Source of the DNA: Planctomycetota bacterium
GTDB lineage: Bacteria > Planctomycetota > Phycisphaerae > SM23-33
Direction: 5' to 3'
Assembly: GCA_026693065.1 (NCBI GenBank)
Contig: JAPLNA010000071.1
Coordinates: 13,608-54,341 of the forward strand
Length of the DNA stretch: 40,734 nt
Part shown: positions 22,884 through 32,057 of the stretch, in pieces
Layout: each line of letters starts with the position of its first letter
How positions within the stretch are numbered: the first letter of the stretch is position 1
Translations under genes and position numbers: made by a program
The notes under the pieces: generated by a model
What the model was told of the DNA's origin: nothing
The model's database searches: none
Seen by the model: only the letters and a program-made list of their open reading frames with translations

Positions 22884-24716
22884 ATGTTTCAGAAGGTCAA
22901 TGCATCGATAAAATGGGTAAACGGGATAGCCGTGTGCCTTCTCTTGATGGTGGCTTCCCCGGAGGCATTGGCGCAACCGGAATGGCTACAACGGGAAAAG
23001 GCACGAATCCTGGCGGAAGAACTACACTCGCCACAAAAGCTAAAGGCGGCCATGGGATTGGTGCAACTTGGGCCAGTGGCCCGGTTCGCGCTGCCAGAGT
23101 TGATAGAGATTCTTGAGGCAAGACCTCGCGTGGGTGACAATCTGTTTGGTCTCGCAATGAACGCCATTATTGGGTGTGGGCCCTCAGGCAAAGGGGCTGC
23201 ACCCGCTCTCGTGCGGATTCTTTCAGACAACGCGAACGGGCTCCCGCGCCGGTATGCGGCGGCCCATTGCCTTTGGGAAACTGGGGCGGCTGATCCGCAG
23301 TGGACTCCGCAATTAGTCGAATTGCTCTTGGCGGATCTCGATAATGGCGACAAGGTGGATTGGCGATTCAGCAAAGTGCCAATTATCCGCATTCTTGAGC
23401 AATTCGGGCCTGGCGGCAAGGAGGCCGTGCCCGGTCTTCTCCAAGTATTGAAGGGCTCCAATCAGCGGTTGCGCTGTCCTGTCGCTCAGGCACTGATTCG
23501 ATTGGGACAAGTGGAGGAGGGGAAGCTATCACTGTTGAAAGCCTTGAAAAGTGAGGACCCAGAACTTCGGGAAGAAGCGGCATCGACGATTGGTCGCGTG
23601 TGCGCGATGGTATCCGAACCGGCCAGGGACCAGTTGGTGCAAGGGCTTCAAGCGGCATTGGGAGATTCCGTTGCTGAGGTCCGCGTGGGCGCGGCAAGCG
23701 CCCTTTTGCCGATTCGGCCCAAAGAAGAAGTCTTCGTCGTACTGTTGGAGGCTGTGAGGGAACGGAAGGACGTGGATAAGAGGCTGGCGATCCTTGAGAC
23801 GTTCGGCAAGGCCGGTCCGCTCGCAACACCCGTGGCAAGCCGTCTTAGCGAGTGTCTGATGGACAGGGAATACGCCGTGCAGGTGGGGGCTGTCGAGGCC
23901 CTGTCGCGAATCCGGCCAACGGATTACGAGCCAGTCCGGGCGATCCTGAAGAATGGCAATCGGCTTTCCCGGGTGGCGGCGGCCGAACTGCTGGTCCGGG
24001 TTGGATCGGGTGCGGAGGGACTGCCTGTTCTCCTTGAAGCCCTTTCCTCTCAGGACGAAGCCGGGTGTTTGGCCGCCGCCGATGCCCTGAGACGGGTTGG
24101 CCCGCACCCGGGGGCCGAAGAGGCCCTTGTCCGCGCGGGAGATGGTAGTGCAGGTAGTCTTCGTGTGGCCTGTGCGAGAACCCTCATCTGGTGGCGTCGG
24201 CCGGATGCGGGAACCAGGCTGATCCAGACCGTGCTTGCCCAACCCCCGGGTATGGCTGAACCAGCTCGTGCAATGGTCTTACAATTGCCTGAGGACCTCC
24301 GGGACATGGTCGTTCCCTGCCTTCTGAAGAACCTTCGAGAACGAGGTGTTGACTCAGGCGTTTACTCCGTTCTCGCAGACATGGGATGGCAGGTATTGCC
24401 TTTCGTCATTCCCCTCCTTGAAGGTCAGGATGCCGCCCCAAATCAGGAGGCCGAAGAGTTTCGCCTGGCCCTCCTTCGGCTTACTGGGGAATGCGGCCGT
24501 GTCGCCCGCGTGGCGGTTCCTGCGCTCGTGAAATGCCTGAGAAATCAATCGCCATCGATCCGCGCAAAGACGCTTACTGTACTTGATCGCCTCGGCCCCG
24601 ATGCACGATCAGCGCTTCCGGCGGTCCAAGAGGCTTTGCATGATAAAGATGATAATGTCCGGGCATTGGCTGTTGAGGCAATCAAGCATATAGAAGGTGC
24701 CAAAGGCAGATTGTAG
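22884..24716 (+). CDS. Secreted HEAT-repeat protein
   Basis: A 610-residue protein with signal peptide (KWVNGIAVCLLLMVASPEALAQ) and a chain of HEAT repeats to the C-terminus (for example LKSEDPELREEAASTIGRVC, LHDKDDNVRALAVEAIKHIEG). Unlike gene 1 its frame is intact. The start at 22884 has GAGG 9 nt upstream; it lies directly after the promoter-leader module. GC content is lower than in the surface-protein region, consistent with transfer. HEAT solenoids are protein-binding scaffolds; no enzymatic residues are seen and the partner is unknown. Confidence 0.85.
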   Translation: MFQKVNASIKWVNGIAVCLLLMVASPEALAQPEWLQREKARILAEELHSPQKLKAAMGLVQLGPVARFALPELIEILEARPRVGDNLFGLAMNAIIGCGPSGKGAAPALVRILSDNANGLPRRYAAAHCLWETGAADPQWTPQLVELLLADLDNGDKVDWRFSKVPIIRILEQFGPGGKEAVPGLLQVLKGSNQRLRCPVAQALIRLGQVEEGKLSLLKALKSEDPELREEAASTIGRVCAMVSEPARDQLVQGLQAALGDSVAEVRVGAASALLPIRPKEEVFVVLLEAVRERKDVDKRLAILETFGKAGPLATPVASRLSECLMDREYAVQVGAVEALSRIRPTDYEPVRAILKNGNRLSRVAAAELLVRVGSGAEGLPVLLEALSSQDEAGCLAAADALRRVGPHPGAEEALVRAGDGSAGSLRVACARTLIWWRRPDAGTRLIQTVLAQPPGMAEPARAMVLQLPEDLRDMVVPCLLKNLRERGVDSGVYSVLADMGWQVLPFVIPLLEGQDAAPNQEAEEFRLALLRLTGECGRVARVAVPALVKCLRNQSPSIRAKTLTVLDRLGPDARSALPAVQEALHDKDDNVRALAVEAIKHIEGAKGRL

Positions 24717-24865
24717 AACTTTGTAGGTGTGCTGGTGCTGTGCTGGTTCAGGGACTACCTTGTGGAGGCTGGGCGGTAGTTCCTGCGGCCGTTAAGGGCC
24801 GCGGTCCTGGGCCGGCGAGCTTGCGGGCATGCGGGCAACCCGCCCGCGCGGCGACCGGTTGGGAA

Positions 24866-24960
24866 AGAACGCCTTGAGGAACGCCCGGAGCGGCCGTAGA
24901 ATGGCCGCATCCGATCCTCCGTGCCTGGTAAGAAGGCCGGAATCCTGCGGGTAAGGCGGG
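24866..24960 (+). repeat. Promoter-leader module, copy 3 (before LRR gene)
   Basis: -35 TTGAGG at 24874-24879, 17 bp, TAGAAT at 24897-24902. The leader ends early, at GTAAGGCGGGAAGGACA, which forms the gene's own ribosome site. The left flank is CGACCGGTTGGGAAAGAACG, as in copies 4 and 8. Confidence 0.8.
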
Positions 24961-24967
24961 AAGGACA

Positions 24968-26887
24968 ATGATAGGCAGACGTGCAATCCTGATGACGGGT
25001 GTAATATTCTTCGGTGGCGCCATGGATGTCTTGGGAGACCTGCCTCCTGCGGCTCCGGAAACGCGCCCCGCTCAGACATTGCAGTTCAATTCACGAGTGC
25101 CCCTGCATGTAGGCCTGCTGGGAGAGGGTGCTTATGATGTCAAGTGGATTGGGTTTACGCCGGCAAAGGAACCGTTGGAGATACCAGCTGGGAGAACCGT
25201 GCTATTGAAGTTGTGCGGGGGTGCCCGTGGGGTCGAAGTTGATGCTCTGGTCGCTGAACTGAATGCAATGAAGAACCCGCCATACGGCATCTATGTCGGT
25301 GACCGAACCAGCAGTGCTGACATTGAGAAGATAGCTGGAATTCGAGGGTTGGGGGTGCTGTGGGTGTCCGGTGGCGAGATCGATTCTGTCGGATTGAAGG
25401 CAATAGAGAACCTAAAGAATCTGACCGAGTTGCGGCTGTTCTCTATGGCGGCGGTTGAGGATGCTAATCTCACGGCGTTCACGTCTTGGCCTAACCTTAG
25501 AGTGCTGGGGGTGCGGGGGTGCAGTAGCATCAAGGGAGAAGGGCTGGGGCGTGCGGAGCACCTTCAGGTATTGGACTTGGGGGGGTGCGGGGGGATCAAA
25601 CGCTTTGGGCCGATAACGGAACTCCGTGGCATGAAAGGCCTTGTGTTGCCAAAGGCTCTCAAGCAGGAAGAGTTCGCGGCCTTGGTAGACCGGAACAGAA
25701 ACCTAGAAGAGCTGGGGCTGTCGTTTTGTGACCGGATCGTGGATCTGAGCCCGCTCCTGAAACTGCACGGGTTGAAGAAGCTGGCAATGCCACAAGGAGT
25801 CACAAGTGCGGATCTTGCGAGTGTGGTCGGCGGCAATCCGGGGTTGCGGAAACTGGAGATTATCTTGGGCGAAGTGACGGACCTGTCCGCCATTGCGGAA
25901 CTGAAACACTTGGAGTCTGTTACGATTGAACACTGTGAGCACTTGACGGACATTTCGGGGGTCTCGAAGCTGGCGAGTCTACGAGAAATGACACTTGGCG
26001 GATGTGAGGCCGTGAAGGATCTGTCCGGGGTCGCCGATTTGGCGAAGCTGGAGGCACTGGACCTGCTAAACCACGAAGTGAGCGATCTACGGCCAATCGC
26101 GAAACTTGGCGGCTTGGAACGGTTGGGGGTTCGTGGTTTGCAGGAGGTGTCTGCGTTGGGTGCGTTGAAGAAGTTGAGGGAGTTGAACATGTTAGCGTGC
26201 CCCATAAGAGACCTTCAGGGATTGGCGCCTCTCGTCAAGCTCCAGTCGCTTCGTGTCTGGGATGCGACAGAACTGCGCGATCTGTCCGGGTTGGCAAGGG
26301 GTTGCGACCTCCGAAGACTTGAGATCTCCGAATGCCCCAAGTTGAGGGATGTTTCGGGTTTGGCTGATCTGTCGATGCTGAGCCTGCTGCGACTGACGGG
26401 TGCCAGGGAATTGGACGATTCGGAGATGGCCCATATCGGCGGATTGCCGGAATTGCGCGTTCTGGAACTGCGGAACTGCCGAAAACTCGGCGATGCTGGC
26501 TTGGCCCACTTGGCAAAGGCCAAGAAGCTCCGAGTCCTGAGCGTCGAGGGCAGCCCCAAGATTACGGACGCCGGGTTGAAGAACCTGACGCCCCTGACCG
26601 AATTGCGGGAACTCGCGGTATATGGGTGCGAGGGGATCACCGACGCGGGAATGGCCCACATTGCGGCCCTCCCCAACCTGGAGGTCGTCGATATTGGCCG
26701 GTGCGACAAGGTGACGGTAGAAGGCGTCATACGCCTGGCCAAATCCCCGAGCATCGATCAGATATTTGTGCCGGAAGAGATGGTGGATGACGAGGAACCC
26801 GATCAGTCGCCCATCGTAGTTCAAATGAAGAAGACCCGCCCCGACATCATCGTGAAAGCCAGCCGCGAGAGAAGTGGCAATGATTGA
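24968..26887 (+). CDS. Leucine-rich-repeat protein
   Basis: A 639-residue protein. The first ~25 residues look like a signal peptide (MIGRRAILMTGVIFFGG). From about residue 110 to the end are LRRs, including Cys-containing type repeats (LRVLGVRGCSSIKGEGL, LQVLDLGGCGGIKRFGP, LRELAVYGCEGITDAGM, RVLELRNCRKLGDAGL), as in LRR-CC/GALA-like solenoids. GGAAGGA lies 4 nt before the start. It is one of several large repeat proteins of the array, each behind a copy of the same promoter. Role unknown; protein binding likely. Confidence 0.85.
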   Translation: MIGRRAILMTGVIFFGGAMDVLGDLPPAAPETRPAQTLQFNSRVPLHVGLLGEGAYDVKWIGFTPAKEPLEIPAGRTVLLKLCGGARGVEVDALVAELNAMKNPPYGIYVGDRTSSADIEKIAGIRGLGVLWVSGGEIDSVGLKAIENLKNLTELRLFSMAAVEDANLTAFTSWPNLRVLGVRGCSSIKGEGLGRAEHLQVLDLGGCGGIKRFGPITELRGMKGLVLPKALKQEEFAALVDRNRNLEELGLSFCDRIVDLSPLLKLHGLKKLAMPQGVTSADLASVVGGNPGLRKLEIILGEVTDLSAIAELKHLESVTIEHCEHLTDISGVSKLASLREMTLGGCEAVKDLSGVADLAKLEALDLLNHEVSDLRPIAKLGGLERLGVRGLQEVSALGALKKLRELNMLACPIRDLQGLAPLVKLQSLRVWDATELRDLSGLARGCDLRRLEISECPKLRDVSGLADLSMLSLLRLTGARELDDSEMAHIGGLPELRVLELRNCRKLGDAGLAHLAKAKKLRVLSVEGSPKITDAGLKNLTPLTELRELAVYGCEGITDAGMAHIAALPNLEVVDIGRCDKVTVEGVIRLAKSPSIDQIFVPEEMVDDEEPDQSPIVVQMKKTRPDIIVKASRERSGND

Positions 26888-26956
26888 CGTGTGAAGCGGC
26901 GGCCCGGAAGTCGGCGAGCTTGCGGGCAACCCGCCCGCCCGGCGACCGTTTGGGAA

Positions 26957-27020
26957 AGAACGCCTTGAGGAACGCCGGGAGCGCCCGTAGAATGGCCGCA
27001 TCCGATCCTCCGTGCCTGGG
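26957..27020 (+). repeat. Promoter-leader module, copy 4 (short, before lipoprotein gene)
   Basis: -35 TTGAGG at 26965-26970, 17 bp, TAGAAT at 26988-26993. Similarity stops after GTGCCTGG at ~27020, so this copy keeps the promoter but not the rest of the leader. Confidence 0.8.
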
Positions 27021-27070
27021 CGGGCGTACAGGGGATAACCGGCCGGCCGGGGAAAAAGGACAGGTGAAGA

Positions 27071-27538
27071 ATGAGAACATCCTGGTGCTCGAGGAGGCTT
27101 ATGGCAGGCCTATGGGTGACCGCACTGGCCTTGTTCCCATTGGGCTGCGGAGAACACAAGGGCGAAGAACGGGGTGCCCCAAAGCAAGAGGTGTACACCA
27201 TCGGCGACATCACCCAAACCGTCACCCCCCCGGAAGACTTGTGCATGCCCGCGTACAACATTGGGAAGAACGGCGAAGAAACCTGGTTATCGAGGAAACA
27301 GCGGGAAGCGTCATACTTGGAGTTTCACCGGAGGGCATGGTGCTACACCATAGAAGACTTGCTTGCATCGAAAACGCCAGGCCCATATCCCCTGCAAGGA
27401 TGGCCGGCGGACACTGCGGCGAACATGGCCGGAGTCAAGTTGGCGATGCGACAGTTCGAGGCGGCAAGAACCAAGTATGGCGTTACGAAGGCCCGTGAAC
27501 TGGCGGCGAAGGCTCTCAAGGAAATGCTGGGCAAATAG
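27071..27538 (+). CDS. Small lipoprotein
   Basis: A 155-residue protein beginning MRTSWCSRRLMAGLWVTALA and then LFPLGCGEHKG. Leu-Gly-Cys is a lipobox, so the mature protein starts at Cys with a lipid anchor. The rest (YTIGDITQTVTPPEDLC, ASYLEFHRRAWCYTIEDL) matches nothing I recognise. AGGACAGGTGAAGA precedes the start. Likely anchored to a membrane facing the periplasm or outside. Confidence 0.75.
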   Translation: MRTSWCSRRLMAGLWVTALALFPLGCGEHKGEERGAPKQEVYTIGDITQTVTPPEDLCMPAYNIGKNGEETWLSRKQREASYLEFHRRAWCYTIEDLLASKTPGPYPLQGWPADTAANMAGVKLAMRQFEAARTKYGVTKARELAAKALKEMLGK

Positions 27539-27565
27539 TTTGCGCGTCCCCCGAAGCACAGGTGC

Positions 27566-27607
27566 CCCTCCCAAGAAGCTCCATCCCCGCCGTGCGAGCC
27601 GTGAGCG
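27566..27607. repeat. 3' flank element, copy 2
   Basis: CCCCTCCCAAGAAGCTCCAT, CCCC and GCCGTGCGAGCCGTGAG, related to the blocks at 22685 and 29213. Confidence 0.5.
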
Positions 27608-27613
27608 TGCCCG

Positions 27614-27730
27614 TCGACAATCGCCTTGAGGAACGACGGGAGCGGCCGTAGAATGGCCGCATCCGATCCTCCGTGCCTGGTAAGAAGGCCGGAATCCTGC
27701 GGGAAAGGCGGGCGACGATCGCGAGTGCGG
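27614..27730 (+). repeat. Promoter-leader module, copy 5
   Basis: -35 TTGAGG at 27626-27631, 17 bp, TAGAAT at 27649-27654. The leader has lost GATGGGC before GATCGCGAGTGCGG. A second block (27775-27838) follows, shared with copies 7 and 8 and containing GGGCCGAAAGTCGG. Confidence 0.8.
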
Positions 27731-27873
27731 CGAAAGCGACGACGCCTGATTGGCGGGCTGGACGGCGTTTCATGTTCCGGCGTGCGGTCAAATCCCCGAT
27801 ACTGTTCGACAACTGTACGGGCCGAAAGTCGGTGGACCAATACAGCAGGCCCACATACAAGGATGCCATTAAT

Positions 27874-28317
27874 ATGGATAATGATATTCTGTCCAAATCG
27901 GTTGAATGCCTCCAGGGCGAGAATCACAGTGAAGAAGCATTGGCCATGCTGGATTCGGTTATTAGCAGAGGCGATGGTGCACGGCTGATAGAAGAAATGA
28001 CGCTCAAAGAACAAGCTGCCGGCGATACGCAGGAGGATGCAGTCTTGCATACGATGCGAAGGCTTGAATCCTTAGCTGCACACTCTCCCATTATAGCATG
28101 CTCCCTGATGGCGTACCTCTTGCCTCTGGCATCGAGGCTTCGTATGCACGACATTTGGGATTCCATCTTCCTTTGGATTGACACTTGCGATGCAAAACAA
28201 ATGACTGATCGGTTGGAGGCTATCGCCGAATCCCAAGCGGACGCGGATATGCGAAGACACTATGAGCAGTTGGTTAGAAGCAGGAGATCCAAGCGGTATG
28301 ATCGAGGACTGCCATAG
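27874..28317 (+). CDS. Unknown alpha-helical protein
   Basis: A 147-residue protein of mostly charged alpha-helix (MDNDILSKSVECLQGENHSE ... RRSKRYDRGLP) with no signal peptide, TM segment or motif that I recognise. The frame remains open upstream through the leader, but MDNDIL is preferred, with AAGGA 10 nt upstream. The GC content is lower than in the neighbouring regions. Cytoplasmic; it could be an immunity-like or regulatory protein, but there is no direct evidence. Confidence 0.65.
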   Translation: MDNDILSKSVECLQGENHSEEALAMLDSVISRGDGARLIEEMTLKEQAAGDTQEDAVLHTMRRLESLAAHSPIIACSLMAYLLPLASRLRMHDIWDSIFLWIDTCDAKQMTDRLEAIAESQADADMRRHYEQLVRSRRSKRYDRGLP

Positions 28318-28467
28318 CGCAAGTTGGCTGTGTCCCCTGGTGTTCTGGACCATGTGCGCTGTGCAAAGGTGTGAAGATCCAGCAGGCGAGAGCCCTGCCC
28401 CGGCAAGGGTCGTCCCGGCTGTGCGGCTCCACCGAGTCTGTATGCCGTGCAACGGCGTAGGTCTTCA

Positions 28468-28484
28468 CCGGGAGGCAGTCCCGG
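28468..28484. other. Hairpin before copy 6
   Basis: CCGGGA-GGCAG-TCCCGG. The counterpart before copy 7 (29816-29832) is GCGGGA-GACAG-TCCCGC: the outermost base pair has changed on both sides while pairing is kept. Confidence 0.55.
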
Positions 28485-28493
28485 CCCGGCCCG

Positions 28494-28617
28494 TCGACAA
28501 TCGCCTTGAGGAACGCCGGGAGCAAACGTAGAATGACCGCATCCGATCCTCCGTGCCTGGTAAGAAGGCCGGAATCCTGCGGGAAAGGGGGGCGATGGGC
28601 GATGAGCGTGAGTGCGG
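28494..28617 (+). repeat. Promoter-leader module, copy 6
   Basis: -35 TTGAGG at 28506-28511, 17 bp, TAGAAT at 28529-28534. The spacer stem is lost altogether (GCAAAC against ACCGC), yet both boxes and the spacing are kept. This supports a promoter role over a structural one. Confidence 0.8.
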
Positions 28618-28663
28618 CGGGATCGACGATGACGGGAGTTTCGAGAGAGACAGGTTAAGGGCC

Positions 28664-29182
28664 ATGCCGGATGATCGCTTTGAACAGGAGCGCCAGCGGC
28701 TAGGAGTGTCGCCATCCCCGGATAGCAAGCCTGGCGGCCTTGGCGTTGTCCAGTTTATGGCCATGTGTCCCGGTAATGCCGCCCAGATATTGGCGCGGGC
28801 CAAGGAAGTTCTTGCCGTGGTCAGTGAGTCGAGCGTTCCTTGGCCCACCCCGGCCGAGTGGCGAAAGAAACTCCCGCGTTGGTTCGTAGACCGCTGTGCG
28901 CCAGCCATGACCCAGGAGCAGGCCGAGAAATGGCTTGCTAGTTGGCGAGAGCTCCCGCCCGCAGAACGTGACCGGGCCGAGAAAGAAAAGCCATGGTCTT
29001 TGGGGGACTGGCTTTACTGGATGGAACCGAGCAACCGGCCTTGGACCTGGTGGGATGGTTGCGATCAGGATGCAAACACGCTGGCGCTAACCATCGAAGT
29101 ACGTGACTGGCCGTTCCCGTGGGGATCGTTCCGTTGGTTAGTCATCGCTTCTGGCGCGGAGAACGTGGAAGCGGAAAAGTGA
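28664..29182 (+). CDS. Unknown Trp-rich protein
   Basis: A 172-residue protein with an acidic, helical N-terminal half and a Trp-rich C-terminal half (EKPWSLGDWLYWMEPSNRPW, WPFPWGSFRWLVIASG). No signal peptide, TM segment or known domain is recognised. The start MPDDRF follows TAAGGG closely; the frame also stays open upstream through the leader module. It could be a small cytoplasmic immunity-type or binding protein, but nothing in the sequence proves it. Confidence 0.65.
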   Translation: MPDDRFEQERQRLGVSPSPDSKPGGLGVVQFMAMCPGNAAQILARAKEVLAVVSESSVPWPTPAEWRKKLPRWFVDRCAPAMTQEQAEKWLASWRELPPAERDRAEKEKPWSLGDWLYWMEPSNRPWTWWDGCDQDANTLALTIEVRDWPFPWGSFRWLVIASGAENVEAEK

Positions 29183-29212
29183 TTGGGTAGCAGCGATTCA
29201 CCTGTTGGCCCT

Positions 29213-29250
29213 TTCGAGACCTCCCTCCCGGCCGTGCGAACCGTGGGCCA
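29213..29250. repeat. 3' flank element, copy 3
   Basis: TTTCGAGACCTCCCTCCC and GGCCGTGCGAACCGTGGG, related to the blocks at 22685 and 27566. No promoter-leader module follows here. Confidence 0.45.
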
Positions 29251-29289
29251 CGGCGGAAGGGCGTTCAGACGCGTGGGGAGACTCTGTTC

Positions 29290-29319
29290 TTGTCACCGGT
29301 GAGAACCCCCCAGTATAAT
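29290..29319 (+). promoter_or_regulatory. Separate promoter of the 29343 gene
   Basis: TTGTCA at 29290-29295, 18-bp spacer, consensus TATAAT at 29314-29319. It is unrelated to the module promoters and is the only gene of the array with its own type. Confidence 0.7.
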
Positions 29320-29342
29320 GGGGCCATCGAGGCCGGTAAGCG

Positions 29343-29756
29343 ATGGGCGGATTTGACATCCTTTTCGACAGGGACATTAGTCATGCATGCTTGCAGGAGG
29401 CAATCTCGCAGGTGATGAACATCGCCGTCAGTCGAGTAATCCTCATCGAGGACGTGGCGGCCTATCCTACGCGTGAGGAATCGGATTGCGTATGCATCGT
29501 GAGGCGGGCGGGAGGGCAATTCTTTCTCCACGCCGCTATCGATTATGAGGAAAAGTTTTGGGCGGGGTCATCCGCCGATTGTGTAGTTCGCCTCGCGTCC
29601 TTCCTGCAATGTAACTGTCTGATCTCTGATGAGTCGGTAAATCCGTATCGCATGATTCATGTCAGCCGGGCGGGAGCACTGCGGGCGGTGTTCGTTGACG
29701 TCGTCGCCCTGGATCAACGTGGTGAGTATAATGTGGACGCCAGTTCGGCTGGGTAG
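29343..29756 (+). CDS. Unknown small protein
   Basis: A 137-residue protein (MGGFDILFDRDISHACLQEA ... GEYNVDASSAG) with alternating helix and strand pattern (VIHVSRAGALRAVFVDVVALD-like). It has no signal peptide, TM helix or recognisable motif. It is driven by its own TATAAT promoter rather than by a module and lies between two module-controlled genes. Size and composition are compatible with polymorphic-toxin immunity proteins, which is only a guess. Confidence 0.65.
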   Translation: MGGFDILFDRDISHACLQEAISQVMNIAVSRVILIEDVAAYPTREESDCVCIVRRAGGQFFLHAAIDYEEKFWAGSSADCVVRLASFLQCNCLISDESVNPYRMIHVSRAGALRAVFVDVVALDQRGEYNVDASSAG

Positions 29757-29815
29757 TTGCTGTCGTGTGTGCTGGACCAGCGAGTGTGTATGCCGTGCAA
29801 AGGCGTAGGTCTTCA

Positions 29816-29832
29816 GCGGGAGACAGTCCCGC
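29816..29832. other. Hairpin before copy 7
   Basis: GCGGGA-GACAG-TCCCGC, the compensating variant of the hairpin at 28468. Both are preceded by a related block beginning TGTATGCCGTGCAA. Confidence 0.55.
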
Positions 29833-29839
29833 CCGGCCC

Positions 29840-29964
29840 CGGGACAATCGCCCTGAGGAACGCCGGGAGCGGCCGTAGAATGGCCGCATCCGATCCTCCG
29901 TGCCCGGCAAAAAGGCCGGACTCCTGCGGGAAAGGCGGGCGATGGGCGATGACCGCGAGTGCGG
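29840..29964 (+). repeat. Promoter-leader module, copy 7 (before VWA-like gene)
   Basis: -35 CTGAGG at 29853-29858 (the most diverged -35), 17 bp, TAGAAT at 29876-29881. The second leader block follows at 30007-30070, shared with copy 5. Confidence 0.75.
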
Positions 29965-30142
29965 AAGAAGCAACGAGGACGGGATTGCCGGGGCGAACAG
30001 CGTACACTTTCCGGCGTCCGTCAAATCCCCGATATCGTTCAATACATGCACGGGCCGAAAGTCGGTGGACTACGACAGAAAGGGGGACATGCGCCGGTGT
30101 CCTACAGATGACCGAGTCAGTAGTTTGAAAAGGACGAGTTAC

Positions 30143-31936
30143 ATGGCGAGAGATCCGATTATGCGAAGGTCGGGCCTGGGGCTACTCTTGATCGCCTTTT
30201 GGTCGGCACAGGGCAATGTGGTTCGGGCTCAATCGGACGATCTGGCTACTGAACAGACAGCACGGGACGCGGAGGTCGACAGAATTCTTGCAAAGCAGCA
30301 GGAGGCCATCCAAGATGCTGCGACCAAGGCAGACCCATCGATCAAGGATCGCATCGTGTTGTTGCGACTCCGACTAGCGCGGGCCTTCACGGGTGGGGTC
30401 ACCAAGGCCGAACCGTATGCCCAGAGGATACTCTATCTTTTTGCGAGCGACGAGGACTTGGTGACGGTGCGGCGTTGTGCCTCTGATGGTCGGAAATGGC
30501 TCGAAGGGCTAGAAGGGGATGTCAAGGCACTCCAACTCGATGTTGGCAGAGATGATAAAGCCAAGATACTCGGTTTTGGTCGGGAAGCGGAGGCGATGGA
30601 ACTCCAAATAAGATTCTGTGGCGCCTGGATAAGTCTCTACGAGTGCCTTGCAACACCTTTACCGACCAACGAGAGGGAACGGACCACGAAACTTACCGGA
30701 GTGTTTTCGCTTTGCGACGAGGTCGGCAGATCTGTCTCTAGACTCCGACCCAAGGTTCTTCCTGAGATGGCGGCGGCTACGAGTCTTGTTGCCTGTATAG
30801 CTGCCCGAGAGGCAGGCCAAGGTGACAAGGCAAGAGGGTATAGGGATCAACTACTGACGGCGAAACCTCCAATGTTACGGGCACAAGCAATGTTCGAGTC
30901 TGCCCGGGCGAGCATCGAGTCGGGCAATCTGGAAGTGGGACTGGCCTCCGTAAAGGAGTTCCGTGAGAGGGCCGCCCGGGAGAGAGTATTGTCGGAAGTC
31001 GGGATAGCCCTGCTTTCCGCCCTGCTGGAAAGCTACGCTTACGATCGAAAGGCCACGGTTTCCGCCGTGGAACCTGCCAGAGAGATGGTGTTACGAGTCA
31101 AAGGGGTTCGGAGTCTGGCGGAGTGTGCTGAGAGGCATGTGGTCTATCGGCCAGACCTCTCTGCAATTCTCGAAAGGAAGTTCCGGGGCCAGGACATCGG
31201 TCTGCTTCCGGAGAACCTTCGGCAATTGGTGGCCGAAGGCCGACGAGGCAAAGAGGACAAGACGAGTAAGGCTTCCCGTCTGGACGCCATCGTTCGCGGT
31301 CCGGGTCATCTTGTACCAGCCTTCCTTCGGGGCGGGGACTGGCGTGCGGGTGATCGGGTGCAGTTCTTTGGGCATGCCGCCGTTCCCCGAACCGCATATG
31401 TGGTTTATTGTGTCGACCATAGTGCACCTATGGGGCCAGCGTCTGATGAAATTCTTCACGAATTGGCGGAGTCCATCGGGGCGCTGACCGAAGGGCAGAG
31501 CTTCAAGGTGATATTCTTTGCCAAAGGCGATATTCGTGAAAACCCCACGGGTGGCCTCGTATTGGCAACGGATCTTGGCAAACTCGAACCGATAGCTGAC
31601 CTTGGGGACGTCAAGTTCCTTGGGCAGCGTTCTAGTGCGATCCCGGCGATGATAGTCGCCTTCAAGGGTTGTAATGGCCTGCCCGCCAAGCCAGGTCAAA
31701 AAGTGCTCTATCTGCTGACCAATGGTGAGTTAAATGCGAATGGTCCTAAGTACAAGGGACTGGTGGGAAACGAGTCAGTGATCGCCTGGCTTCGTGACAA
31801 TAATGCCGACAAGGCGATGCACGTGTGTCCGATTGTCCTGGGGAAGAAACCCACAAAGGCTCGTGAGGACGCGATGAAGACAATCGCCCTGGAAAATGGT
31901 GGGACTTATGTGTTCGTCGAGCGAGATTCCGATTAG
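30143..31936 (+). CDS. Secreted protein with degenerate VWA-like domain
   Basis: A 597-residue protein with signal peptide (MRRSGLGLLLIAFWSAQGNV..RAQ), an N-terminal ~380-residue helical region of unknown type, and a C-terminal ~200-residue VWA-like domain: TAYVVYCVDHSAPMG, FKVIFFAKGDIRENP, KVLYLLTNGELN, MHVCPIVLGKK, ALENGGTYVFV. The MIDAS motif DxSxS is altered to DHSAP and the usual LTDG is LTNG, so metal binding is probably lost or changed. Start chosen from AAAGGA 8 nt upstream, with the signal peptide directly after it. Likely a periplasmic or surface binding protein. Confidence 0.75.
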   Translation: MARDPIMRRSGLGLLLIAFWSAQGNVVRAQSDDLATEQTARDAEVDRILAKQQEAIQDAATKADPSIKDRIVLLRLRLARAFTGGVTKAEPYAQRILYLFASDEDLVTVRRCASDGRKWLEGLEGDVKALQLDVGRDDKAKILGFGREAEAMELQIRFCGAWISLYECLATPLPTNERERTTKLTGVFSLCDEVGRSVSRLRPKVLPEMAAATSLVACIAAREAGQGDKARGYRDQLLTAKPPMLRAQAMFESARASIESGNLEVGLASVKEFRERAARERVLSEVGIALLSALLESYAYDRKATVSAVEPAREMVLRVKGVRSLAECAERHVVYRPDLSAILERKFRGQDIGLLPENLRQLVAEGRRGKEDKTSKASRLDAIVRGPGHLVPAFLRGGDWRAGDRVQFFGHAAVPRTAYVVYCVDHSAPMGPASDEILHELAESIGALTEGQSFKVIFFAKGDIRENPTGGLVLATDLGKLEPIADLGDVKFLGQRSSAIPAMIVAFKGCNGLPAKPGQKVLYLLTNGELNANGPKYKGLVGNESVIAWLRDNNADKAMHVCPIVLGKKPTKAREDAMKTIALENGGTYVFVERDSD

Positions 31937-32057
31937 CACGAGTGTGTTTATTGAATTCAAGATGGCCAGAGCGGGTCGGCGAGGTTTCGCTTGAAAGGCC
32001 CGCCGTTCTAGCCGTGAAGCTGGGCCGGCGACCCGCCCGCCCGGCGACCGGTTGGGA

